Shown in pieces: positions 1 through 11,700 of a stretch of DNA of 64,000 nt. This DNA is from Membranipora membranacea. Taxonomy: Eukaryota; Bryozoa; Gymnolaemata; Cheilostomatida; Membraniporidae. The stretch lies in the NCBI GenBank assembly GCA_914767715.1, contig OU612072.1:434001-498000 (forward strand), written 5' to 3'. Positions within the stretch are counted from its first letter, which is position 1, and every line of letters starts with the position of its first letter. The translations under genes were made by a program, and so were the position numbers. The notes beneath the pieces are model-generated. The model was not told where the DNA came from. It worked only from the letters and a program-made list of their open reading frames with translations, and ran no database searches.

Positions 1-3000
1 ACTGAGGTCTTCCCGAGATGTAAGTATCTATTCTAAGTGTTTACAGTACATCAGGAGTGATATACTAATGATATATGAATTTACATACTCATATAATGGT
101 TCGATCACTTTGTATTCCTCCTAATCTAGCTCCTATGTATCCATTGTAGACATAACACGAGACTGGGATCAGTCAGAATCCCGCCCGATAAAGCTCAACC
201 CTGCAAACCCACAGCCGTTATCTTGTGATATTGAGGGCAGACCAACACCTACTTATACCTGGACTTCCAACAGAACTGATCTCTCTGGTGTGACTGGGAA
301 TACATTGTCATTCGAAATGAACTCTAGAGAGAATAAAGATATAGAGGAGACCACATGTACAGCATCTGTAGATGGAGTCAGTGAGTGTGATCTATTGATT
401 AATATTCCATGCTGCACAATTTACAAAACAATCTTCTACTTGTCTCCAGTCTGTACCCACAGGTATGTTTTTTCTTCACCATTTTGAGTGATTTCTCTTT
501 TTCAGCCCTGCAGCAGCCGGTTCTCATTACATGGATAATCACATGGGATGATGAGGCACCGACTAACCCTCCGCCAAGTCCAGGTACAACTGAGGGAAAA
601 AATGCCTCACCAGTCGGAGCAGCTGTAGGCGGAGCAGTGGGAGGGGTTATAGTCCTCATTATTATCATTGCTATCATCGGATTCTGCTGCTGGAAGAAGC
701 GCCAAGGTAATGGACTCGGCCAATATTGTGACCTTTGAACATGTCATATATATATGGTAGATGAAGATCAGGGTGATCATTTATCTTTTGTCTTTTACTT
801 TACTTTGGTAAGATTGTTTTAAACCACAACACCTCAAATGTAGAAGAAGATTCAGTCATAGCAGCTATTCTCTAGGTAACATTTCCCCTCTCTATAAATG
901 CTGGTTTGCCATACCTATATTCTGAATATGTTCCAGGTCGGCAAAATACCATTACTGGTAATACAATGAAGCATGTGTAGGGCCTAAATTTCCTATGGCA
1001 AGAATCGATCATGTTCTTCTATGTCTCTTGGTTGGGGTTTTAATAAATTTGATAGGTGATTGAGGTGATACGCCCCTAAAAATCACAATCAATAAGTTGA
1101 CCGATATCCCAATTGAAACCATTTTGAAGTAGAGGAAAACTGGTCATTGATTAAAAACTTTCACAAGCACAATTTCCTCTCTACTAGTGACAGCCAGAGT
1201 TGTGATAACTTCACTATATCAGCTTATCTATATTTCTAGACTTATCGTAGATCAGGTGGATGGGCTGATTTTAGTGTATCTTTATGATTGCACAAATCGA
1301 CTTTGGTGGTATTAAATAAGTACTCATAAATGATATCTTGTGTTTTAGTTTTACAGACACTAAGATCCTCGCTTTTTGTTCTCGATAGCTAGAGACCCCA
1401 CAATATGCAGCTCAATGTTTGTTTTCTTCTTTCAGCTTCTCAGGAATCTGGAAAGAAAGGAGCAGATCTACCTCTTAATGAGAACGGAGACACTAGACCA
1501 AGGTAAATAATATACAAAAATCTCCCAACTGACAACTCTGATAATAGCTCTGAATAATTCAAAATTTCTCATTATTTCAGGTCCATGAAAACAAAGCAAT
1601 AATCAATGCTAAGTTGGATGTTATTAAATCTTTTTAAATCTAAACTTGTCCACTTTATCTCACAATTTTGTGTTTTATTTTATTTTACAGTCGTCCGACT
1701 AAAGGTGAGTGTTTATAACAGTCTCTCCTTATGTGTCTCTGTAGTGTGGCCTGCTAAGCTCTCACAGATAACAGGAACATCTTAGTGTGAAGTGTCATGT
1801 TAGATATTTGAATTTGAGCATTTAGGCTCGGAAAATTCTTCTATTGTTTCTGCCATTAGAAAAACTGAAGAAATGTAGGACTCTTGGGTAAAATAGTCCG
1901 GTGCACCTAGCCTGAACACTTCTGCATGTTTATGTGGTGTGGTGTGGTGTGGTGTGGTGTGGTGTGGTGTGGTGTGGTGTGGTGTGGTGTGGTGTGGTGT
2001 GGTGTGGTGTGGTGTGGTGTGGTGTGGTGTGGTGTGGTGTGGTGTGGTGTGGTGTGGTGTGGTGTGGTGTGGTGTGGTGTGGTGTGGTGTGGTGTGGTGT
2101 GGTGTGGTGTGGTGTGGTGTGGTGTGGTGTGGTGTCTGCTTACTGATTTTAACTGTAGTGGTCTATTAATTCACTATCACTCAAACAATCAGGCCCCCTA
2201 CCAAATTCTGATTTTATTGAATGCTAGGTTATGAATCGCATCATGCTGGGCTTTATCCTGTGTAATCGGTAGATTTGCCCATGCTGGTCTGCAGTGATAG
2301 TGCCTACTCTGTAACTTGAGGGCTGTAAGCCAGTAAGCCTTCTCTGGGCTATCCTTGCTCCGTTACATTAACGAGTTGTTCTCAATCTCCTCCTAGGTCA
2401 TGATAACATTTAGAGATAGGTACGCTACCAACTCTATAACTTTAATATTGTGTGTTTTATTGTTGTTGTTGCGTTATCGATTATGAATTATGCTCTGAGC
2501 TTGCATTAAACCTTTACTGAGTGTTAGATACATTTTACTCCATAGACCCGTTACCCTCCTACAGTTGGTAAGATTGCCCACCAAGTAAACACCTGCAGGC
2601 TGTGGGTCTTGGCTACCGTTGTGGCGTCTGTGGTCTTAAGAAACTTAGTTTGGAAGCGATACCAAGAAATATAATGTTTTGGCTGACTGGTAACCCCTTG
2701 TGTGCAACATTAGCCTGTGGTTCAGTGAACGCAAAACCCTTCAGATTATATTCACGCACATCAGCTAACCAGGCATGGTGTGAGGCACACAGAAGTATTC
2801 TCATCACCACCTTGTACACTGCTTATCCATCAGTTGTAGTTCATGTTGTTGGAGAAAATGCATGATCCAAAAACTTGTTTAGCATGACAGTCCCCTATGT
2901 GTTGTAAATAGGACCATACATCCCATGCCCCACATTGAAGGGGCATCTAGTAGGCCTCCTCTCCCTTGTGATCTTCAAGGTAACAGCTAGTTATAAACAA

Positions 3001-4307
3001 TGTAAATGGCTTTTGACTAGCCACTCCTAGTCCAATGAACTTCCCTCTAGTTCATTGCCTAGTCCATGTGGTGTTAGTTAAAATTGCGCATAAATAGATG
3101 TTGAAACCTGGTCATGTTTGTTATGACTATTTTGCTATACATAGAACCATAAATAGCAGTGACCAATAAGATCAAGTAATGATGTATTCAACGCTACTAG
3201 GTTATTATAGCTCATCACTATGTACCATAAATAGGCCTAAATATAGCATTTTACCACAACTGATACTTTTGGTTGAGGACAAGGCAGTGAGCTTCCAAAT
3301 TGCTAACCAACCAATTAGATCTTAATAATTTTTCAGCGGTAAATTTGAACTCACCATAGCTGAGCACTTAAGAGGGACTGCTTAATTGAACCCAACAGTG
3401 TCTTTGCACTGATTCCTCTTCTATAAGTCAAAGTATCTTTGTGAGGAGTATATTATGGAGGACATTTTTTTGAACCCAGATGCCTTCATAGACCCCAAAT
3501 AGAGAGAGAAACCTGGTTAATATCTTTATATTCTGCTTGGCGACCATGCTGCCCTTATTATCCACTGCGCTCCCACAGATTAATGTGAGACTATTCCTTT
3601 TATCTTTCAGGGAGAGCGCCTACAAATGATAAGAAGCCTCTGAATGATGTAAGTAATACCATCCTTTGTCTGAGCCCCAATATGTTGATGTTGTGTAGAG
3701 TGAGGTTAGACCTGAGTTTTTGGGCTGACAAGTGTGAAGCATTCAATGCCAGCTTGTATTATATAAATAGCTACCCCTTTATTTCCTGTGACAAACTTAC
3801 TGCTTGCTGGCTAGCCTCAAGCATGGCTGACACCTAGGTAGGTCTAGGCCCAATACCTGTGAGATTCAGTTGGGGAGGGGGGGGGGCAAAACTTTACTCA
3901 TATGATGTGAACCAGGCCTCTTGAATGTTCTGATCAGTGAGGTATATTACAATGAACATACTGGATGGTCTCACCCTCATCATAACCAAGGCGATCAGTA
4001 TAGAAAACCTCTTATTTTGATGACTGGTGATTGTAGGAGATAATCAACGTTCTAACCTTCTAACGTTCTAACTAATATCGATAACTGGTGTTTGTAGGAG
4101 ATAATTTACTCTGAGGTACACGCGATTAATCAGCCACACCCTTACACTGCTATGGTACGTCCGACACAGACAGCTGACAGACCACCGGAGGTAGAATATA
4201 CATCTATAGACTTCCTCAAGACAGACAAACAGAAGGGTAACCCCGCCCCTAATCCCGGCCGCCAGCCCGTAGGTATGGAGTACGAGTCTAGGTCTAGGTC
4301 TATGTAA
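1..4307 (+). CDS. Ig-domain transmembrane receptor with two ITIM-like motifs (5' end outside window)
   Basis: This is a single-pass surface receptor, probably an inhibitory or adhesion type. Exons read by eye: 1-19, 150-380 (231 nt), 506-706 (201 nt), 1436-1502, 1691-1704 (14 nt micro-exon), 3611-3648 and 4098-4307. All are bounded by AG/GT and all junction phases agree (1,1,1,2,1,0), which strongly supports the model. Exon 150-380 is one Ig-like domain, with cysteines in LSCDIEG and ETTCTASVDG. Exon 506-706 has a proline/threonine-rich stalk, a Gly/Ala/Ile-rich membrane helix and a CCWKKR stop-transfer end. The last exon carries IIYSEV and VEYTSI; both fit the (I/V/L/S)xYxx(I/V/L) ITIM consensus and their tyrosines are 30 residues apart. 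In vertebrate ITIMs such tyrosines recruit SH2 phosphatases; the same role here is inference. The N-terminus and signal peptide lie upstream of the window. A close paralogue lies at 38513-43562 on the other strand. Confidence 0.85.
1581..1602 (+). other. Possible alternative terminal exon of the Ig receptor
   Basis: A good acceptor (ATTATTTCAG) at 1571-1580 follows the 1436-1502 exon after only 78 bases. Splicing here keeps the frame and adds about seven residues before a TAA at 1600-1602. The product would keep the membrane segment but lose both ITIM-like motifs. No transcript evidence is available; this is a reading of splice signals only. Confidence 0.3.
1933..2133 (+). repeat. Perfect GGTGT pentanucleotide satellite, about 40 units
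   Basis: About 200 bases of uninterrupted GGTGT lie in the intron between receptor exons 1691-1704 and 3611-3648. Because the unit is five bases and has no stop in its register, all three + frames stay open (WCGVV repeats), so the long apparent reading frames here are not genes. One strand is entirely G and T. The lack of interruptions suggests a recent, unstable array. Confidence 0.97.
2134..3610 (+). other. Receptor intron, no recognisable gene
   Basis: This is intron sequence between the micro-exon at 1691-1704 and the exon at 3611-3648, downstream of the GGTGT array. Short open frames near 2600-2865 show no domain I recognise and no exon signals that fit the receptor phases. The next intron (3649-4097) holds a G-tract at about 3872-3886 and is otherwise unremarkable. 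Confidence 0.6.
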
Positions 4308-4316
4308 ATACCTGAC

Positions 4317-4322
4317 ATTAAA
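4317..4322 (+). terminator. Likely poly(A) signal ATTAAA of the Ig receptor
   Basis: ATTAAA begins 10 bases after the TAA stop codon of the receptor tail exon. It is the commonest variant of AATAAA. The placement fits a short 3' UTR, but a later signal could also be used. Confidence 0.45.
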
Positions 4323-5756
4323 GCTGCATATCTACAGCGGACTTTTCATAGTTAGGATCTCATGTATCCTCAGAGTTCCTCAGAGTTGAGAGGCAGTCGA
4401 GGGTAGTATATGGTTATCATAATCCACAGCAGCCTTCTCTAGCACTTTCAGCATATTACACAGTTAGCCCATCAGTTAATTTTCTAGACTTATATAATTT
4501 AGTATACCTAATCAATTAAACCATTCCACACTAAAACTGGTAATATTTAGTTATCTCCCCTGCTGTTTACTGTGATGGGGACGGACGATTTTATCATCTA
4601 AACAAAGATATAAATAACAGCAGGTTCTGGTCAGTTTAGTCTTTCTTTGTAGCTTTGCTTGTTTTTATTCTGTATGCAGAAATATGCCTTTTATGCTTAG
4701 TTTCTCTCTTAATTTGACCAGACTTTTCATAACTGCCATCTTCAAAAACTTTTCTTCAATACATAATTTTAATTGCTGTATATACTTATTGAATGGGTTT
4801 ATTTAGATTTGGGTTTTTGAATACCTTTTTTATATGATAATTCCGAAAATACTTAGCTCATATACTTCTCTACCCTGTTGTTGTCTGGTTTCTGACTTTC
4901 CACTCATGATGTTCGACAGGAATCTTCAAAAGCCATTCAGGCTGGTCACGGTCATATTTAGTAGACTTAGTTATTTTTGTAATTTGCAACAATTTATTGC
5001 CACAGAAGTCTCAATAATCTGATTTTATCATTGCAAAAATTCAAATCAAGTGAAAAACAAATCACATCTACCAGAGGTAGTAGTTTCTGTGAATCAGTCA
5101 TTATGTTATATAGTAAATAAACCGACGTACCCGACCCTAAATACCGGGACTCCAATCATCAGCCAAATCCCAGAAAAATTATAATATGACTAATATGACC
5201 AATGTAAAGTGAACAGCAGTCTGAAACAGATATAGCCTGAGTCTGGATAGATCATCAGCTATCCAAGAGGATCCATAGTTAGATATAATATATATATAAC
5301 CTTGCACAATATTACTAATAACAAAGTAATACTATGAAATGAATTATTCATAAAATCATCAGCCTTAAATTGACAAAGTGAGAGTGATCTAAGAGGAAAT
5401 AAATGGTCCTGTGATGATATCAATGCACTGATGTGGTAATTTGTAGTGAGAGTTGTGAGAGGAGAGGTATTGTGTATCACTGTCAATCATCACAAACCTC
5501 TCCTTCTCAACACCACAATTCTCAAACATAGGCAGCGTAACAAAAAGGAAAAGTGAAGTCATCAATCACTTATCTCAGACAGGCTCAAGTTGTATCTGGT
5601 TATGTAGCCCTTAGTAACATTGCACTGCAGAGTTTAGTTTCAAGGCTAAGTACAGTCACCCAGACCCAGGCAAAGGGGTAGGCCTCACTCTGAGATCTCA
5701 CACCAGTCAACTACTGCATGGCAGTGGTTTTCATTAGTCACCCTATCTAGCTGCCG
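4323..5756. other. Intergenic gap between convergent receptor and golgin genes
   Basis: About 1.4 kb separates the + strand receptor end from the - strand golgin stop codon, so the two genes converge. It is AT-rich. Short open frames (4834-5022 +, 5259-5486 -) have no recognisable domain or exon context. It probably holds both 3' UTRs. Confidence 0.6.
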
Positions 5757-8700
5757 TTAGCTTTTCATGCCTCCTTTTTGTGAGGGTTTCTTAGCGGCCG
5801 GCCACCAGGACATTTTCCACTGTAGAGTCTCCTTTAGCAGTTTCTCCTCAGCTTTAGTAAACTCGAGTATGACGGCGAGAGCTTTGACTAAGTGTATACA
5901 CTCCCTGTCTTTACTGACCAGGAAACTGAACACCACATTCTTCAGATACTCAAAGTTAATATCCTTATGTCCGCAGAACCCGTTAACCTGCAGAATATAA
6001 GAGCTGGTCATGTTAGAATATAAGAGCTAGTAATGTTAGAATATAAGAGCTAGTAATGTTAGAATATAAGAGCTAGTAATGTTAGAATATTGTAAGACGA
6101 AGTAAGAGGGATAATGTCACTAGGCTAGTGGGGTGTGGTAAGGAGTACCCATGAAACAATCTGCCTGGAATGTCTGTATGATCAGACCAATAATTTCATA
6201 CACAGCAGGTTGATCTGCCTGGGAATTGCATTGATATGCTGTCTGGTTATTAGGTAAAATTACTCAGGATGGGGTAGGCTGTATATATCACTGAAATCCG
6301 GCATTTATTTTGTTGAAATATTGTCATTATTGTCATTCCTTGGTACCAAATATTCAGATAAGGCGAGTATGTGGTTAACCAGGACCGGTCCTGGTATGGA
6401 CCAGGCACTCAAAGTCAGGGTATCTAGGTATCAGGGTATCTGGGTTAGGTTAGCTCGTGTTTATTCTGCTACATGACACTCAATGACTAACATCACCTTC
6501 ATCTATCAGTTTGAGGTCGGGATAGAGAGTATAGAATTCTATGACTCAGGACAAAGTTGCCGCTTCTGAGACCTGAATATTCTTGTAATCCCTTTTTTAT
6601 TATAGAAGGAGAGGATTAAGAGTTACTAAGAACTTCCTAGTCTCAGGAAGTATTTATTACCAAATATTCTATCTCCAAGGGGATAGTCAGGCACGCACAG
6701 GGGCAGTATCAGAATAACCCTGATAGTGTTATATGTCATATTAGGACCTTAATTGTCACCACTATTGGGCCGATCATAGGGAGTCTGATATCCCAAGATA
6801 GAAGGATTTATAATGTACCTCATAGTTCCCTGTACCTATCGAGCTCGGGACGGGGGGGGGGGGGGGTGTCAGGCAGTTCGATGCTCAGTGTCAGCTCTAG
6901 TGTATGTAGGCAGCTCAAAATTTCGAATTGCGCCTTTTCAAACATTTGAATCAAACAATCAATCGAGCACAATGACAAAAACAGCCAAGCTATAAACTCC
7001 CCAAGGAATCTTTTGTCCACATACTACAAATGTCAAGTCACTCTTACGAAGCCTATTACAGCTGGTGTTATCGATTCTCACTCAGCTTTTTTATTCTCTT
7101 GTTTACACTGCTCACTTTTTTGAATAACTATTTTTAGGAGATCCATCGTATGAGTCACTCTTATAGAAGGAAGTATGTATGTACTAATAACCAGCTCTGT
7201 GCGAGGCTCATACTGTACACAGCTTACTGTGATATAACGGGTTCCTCAAGAGGCACATCAACAATTCTACTGGTAGTCTGTGTTGCAACAGTGTGTACTG
7301 GTATATTTTGGCAAACCTGTTATTATTTCTAAATTGCTATTTGCTCCTTGGAGGCGAATCACGTCAGGAACAGAATTTAAATTCCTACTTGTGCAATAAT
7401 AAAGTTAGTCATAAAAAGGGCAAAAAAATGTTTGCATCACACCAGCGAGATTCTACACATCGTGTGAAGCCTACTACCAACTATAGAAACCAAGGGCAAA
7501 TTTTCTAATGCTCCAGCCTAAGAGCATCCGTGAAAGATGCAGACTTTCGATTAAAATATCCCAAATTGTTAGGCTTGTTAAACTTGCTAAGTATAAAGAG
7601 CTTACACATGTATTTCACATTGCAAAACAATATCCAGGTGTGAATTATACAAACTGCTCATACTGTAGATCAGCACAATTACAGCCTATCCACACACCTG
7701 TATGTGTAATCAGCTCAAGCTTACAACACTTTCATTTATTCAGCCCAAATACTTAATCAAAGTAATCCACATGTTCTAAATACTCATTTTATCTAATAAA
7801 ATCATTCCAATGGTACTCAGACATCAAACTAAGGCTCTTATTGTAAGGGTATCAGTCAGGGTATTGGTCAGGGTATTGTGTTTGTGTTTGTAGAGTTAGA
7901 TAAATTAGAGTGTCTCTTTGAGTTTAGTCATGTCCTCGTGCTGTCACGTCACACTAACACATGGAGGTACTAAAACATTAATTCATAACGTAGTGTCGCA
8001 GCCCTGGCCCTGTACCTGTACCTAATACATGGGGAGTAATTACAACCCCCCCCCCCCCCAGGGACCGCAGAATGCGTTCAGTATAGGGCTACTCTCTCTG
8101 GTAATAAATCAAATCGGTAGAGTAGATATTGGCTCCGAATTCTCAGAATATCTACAATTTTTATAACTCCAACGTATTACTCATAGCCTGACATCATAGC
8201 GATGATGAGGCAATTCTTATTTTGTATCATATGAATAACGAGTGCCAAGAAACAAAAACATGAACATTATGAATCATAGCCCATCATGTCAACATAAAAT
8301 ACTAGGGATTAAATCTATCAGATTCTCACTGCTCACATGGGGAAGGAGATGATTCCTAATTATAACGCCAAGTTTCAGCCAGCCCTGTAGTGGGGGAGGG
8401 TAAGGGTTTAGCCTGAACTATCAGATTTTTAGGTTAAGAGGCATTGCTCAACAAGAGCTAGCTTACAGGTAGGTCAGGGGCTGCACAGTGGGGACAAGGA
8501 AACTTCTAATGACTGTGAATATCGCTTGGACACTGACCCAAGTAATGAAATGTACATCTAGGTCAATAATACACGCAGACTCCCCCTTAAATCTAATCTA
8601 GGCCAGATGTCACAATTTTAGTAATCTCAGTATTCTGAGGCAAATTATGTTTGTGACTAATTTGTGAGCAGAATAGCAAACCTAGGGACAATGCTCAAAC

Positions 8701-11700
8701 GCAAAAACTACTCAGATGACGGAATTCGGATTGAGATAACCTTGGTAGTTAGCACATTTCTATGATGATACAAGCAACAAAAGCAAAAAATACAACTAAG
8801 TAAGAGATGCAACATAACCACAACCACTAACCAGTGTTGCAACTTACAAAAAAGTTAAATACTGGTGGGTAGCGATGGCCTTTCATCATCACTGGTTATG
8901 TACTTTCCTTGCTCTTGGTATGTTGGCTTAAATGTCATTGTCATTGTCATTGTCAACACATTGCTTCACTTTAAGTAGCAGGTTCGGAAAAAGATAAAAA
9001 ATGTCATCTACAAACAGGTTTTTCACAATACCATCTTAGCTTTAGGTTTATCGGAATCATCTGCCTAGCATGGCCCCTCCTGGTACAGCCTGAGCACATT
9101 GATAATTAGGTAAATGTTGCCCAGCCCAGTCCTGCCTCACTACTAACCCCCCCCCCCTAGTCAGTGTCTAACTTACATGTTAGTTTGGGCCTGCCGCAGC
9201 TCCTCAGCTTGTAGCTGACTAACTGTAACCTGCTCCTCAAGTAAAGATAACTTCTCTTCTAAAGCTTCAAACTTCTCCTGATAATTACGCTCGGAGATTT
9301 CTACAATGAGAGAACAACTCATATATATAGTGAGTTAGTAAACAGAATTTTATCGATAATCTGCTGGCTTGTATCAAGTTTGTTCGGTATTTTCAAATTT
9401 AATTTTGATGTAATGGGCAACACACATGCATTATTCCTTCAATCAACTCCTCCTCCAAACAGCTCTGGAAATGATCCCAAGCAGACATTTGAATCACAAC
9501 AAGACTTTGGCCCAATACATCGAAGCCAGAAAAAAGGGAAATGAATTGGTCCAGCAGCTTTAGGATGGGATAGAAAGATGCATCAAGACATTTTTATAGT
9601 TTTACTCTTGATGTGAACCTGCTAATACACCCAGCGATACAATATGAGAGTTACTGCAATAGGACTACTGTGAAAATTCAGATGCGCTGTTCATAAATCC
9701 CATTTTAAGTTAGATCAGCTTAATTGGGTCAGTTCAGTGAATATTAAGAATACAGCTGAGTTAACATGTCTCATTTCAACTATCAATATGTGACATTAAT
9801 CTGGGAAAATTTCCATGTTGCACACGCACTGATACTATATAGTTCAACCAAAAAAACTAGAGAACTGATAGCCAGGAATCATATCCTCCTTACAGAAGCA
9901 GTATATCACTCTACTAAAAGCAATCATATCAGTATTATATATCTGTGCAGCAGACTGGTGAGGGGAGGGAGGGTCAGGGACACCCCCCACCCTCAGCAGA
10001 CTGGTGAGCGGAGGGAGGGTCAGGGACACCCCCCACCCTGAGCAAACTATGTTACATACAAAATGTATATTTACACCCAGACATACTTTTGTATACTAAC
10101 TACTATATGAAGCCTCCATCTCAATAATTCCTTCTATTAATTTACTCTCACATAGTACTCACAGATAGGAATGTGTTTAGTCTGGTTACATATAATCTCA
10201 AATAGACCAACTCATAGCTAGCAGCGATGTTTACCTGCTAACTAAAGTACACGTTTCATGGTCTAGTTGTTCAGACTCGAGTTGAGTGAGTTGTTCTCCC
10301 ACTAGATTCAGGCCTGAATAACTGGTAGCATCTACATTGGAGCAAGTTAGGTCCATTTGCCTGCATTTGGAGTTGCTCCCTTCCACTGGTCACGCAGCAG
10401 TGACCAGAGGAAGGGGAGCAACAAACATTATCAAAGCGAGCACTAACCACCTACCCTCCCTGCACTCACTAACTCACCGTAAGAATGTACCACAGACAGG
10501 TGAGTTGTCTTCTCCTGCTCATAGTCAGCTTGTACAGACTTCAGCTCCATCTTAGCTTTCTCAAACTTTGAGGATAAATCAGCTACAGCTACAGCTCATC
10601 TCTCTCTAAAATAGGAGACACAAAAACTCATCTCTCTCTTTAATAGGGGACAATAACTCATCTCTCTCTAAAATAGGAGAGAGAAAAACTCATCTCTCTC
10701 TAAAATAGGAGACAGAAGACTCATCTCTCTCTTAAATAGGGGACAATAAGGTCTAACACCTCTATTTATTTCCCCATTGCTTTACATGCAAATTATGTTG
10801 ACTTCTCACCTCCAAAAGCCTGCTTCAGCTTCTTTCAATTCTTTAACCAGACCACTCAAAACGATGGTCTGCTTCTGCTCTCACATACTTGAGAGTATTG
10901 AAAGGAAATCAGTTGTCAGATTTTTTCGGCGCTCAAATCACTATCAAATATGCTTTTTAAAAGTTTTATTGTATCACGAATCTCCTATTGCTTACCCATT
11001 ATTTTTAAAAACTTGTATGCTGCTGACAAGCAACCCCTGTGTAAAATTTTCAAGGATGCTATTAAGTTAGGCATTGAACATCCCGATATTTTTACCATGA
11101 TGGACAATCAGACACAAACACTGGCCTTACGCTATATTCACGATGAGGATCATTTCATCGATGATTTGTTGAGTAAATGTCCATCTGGCAGATACCGTAC
11201 AGTAAAACATAGAAGCTCACTGGGGAGAGACTGTTTTCTGCGTCATATCACTCTTATTTTAATCGAAATACTTTTTTAGACAGAGATTTGATTTTTTATT
11301 CCAAGTGTCTTCGCTTTTTCTTGCTAATTCAAAGTGTCAGCAATTACACTGTATTTCGCGACTCATTTTTTCTTTTAATAATGCTGTCAGTGATAGTAAT
11401 AAAATCCATCCATCCATCCAATCAAACGGAGAAAGTGCATTTTTACAGGTTTTCCAGCTAATTTTGCCTCAACTGACTTGTCTGCATAAAGCGACCCAAA
11501 TTGATTTTGCTAAAATTATTTAAAACCTCAAATCACCAAAATTTCAATTGAAAATACAACAGGCGACATTTTCATGCCCCAATATTACTGACTTCAGTAC
11601 TATCAACTTGCCTGGCTCCTGAGTTTTCGTCAGATTACTAGTCATTTTATTTTGGAGGATGGGTGCAACAAGTTGACCTTCACCTAATTACAGGTGTATT

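Noticed and set aside
1926-2234. Long + strand frames of repeated WCGVV
   Set aside because: They come only from the GGTGT pentanucleotide array, which has no stop in any frame.
6003-6093. CRISPR-like array
   Set aside because: Units are contiguous with no unique spacers, and the DNA is animal nuclear; it is a plain tandem repeat.
7893-7950. Golgin exon HEDMTKLKETL
   Set aside because: Phase does not match the preceding exon and there is no donor; left as a possible alternative end only.
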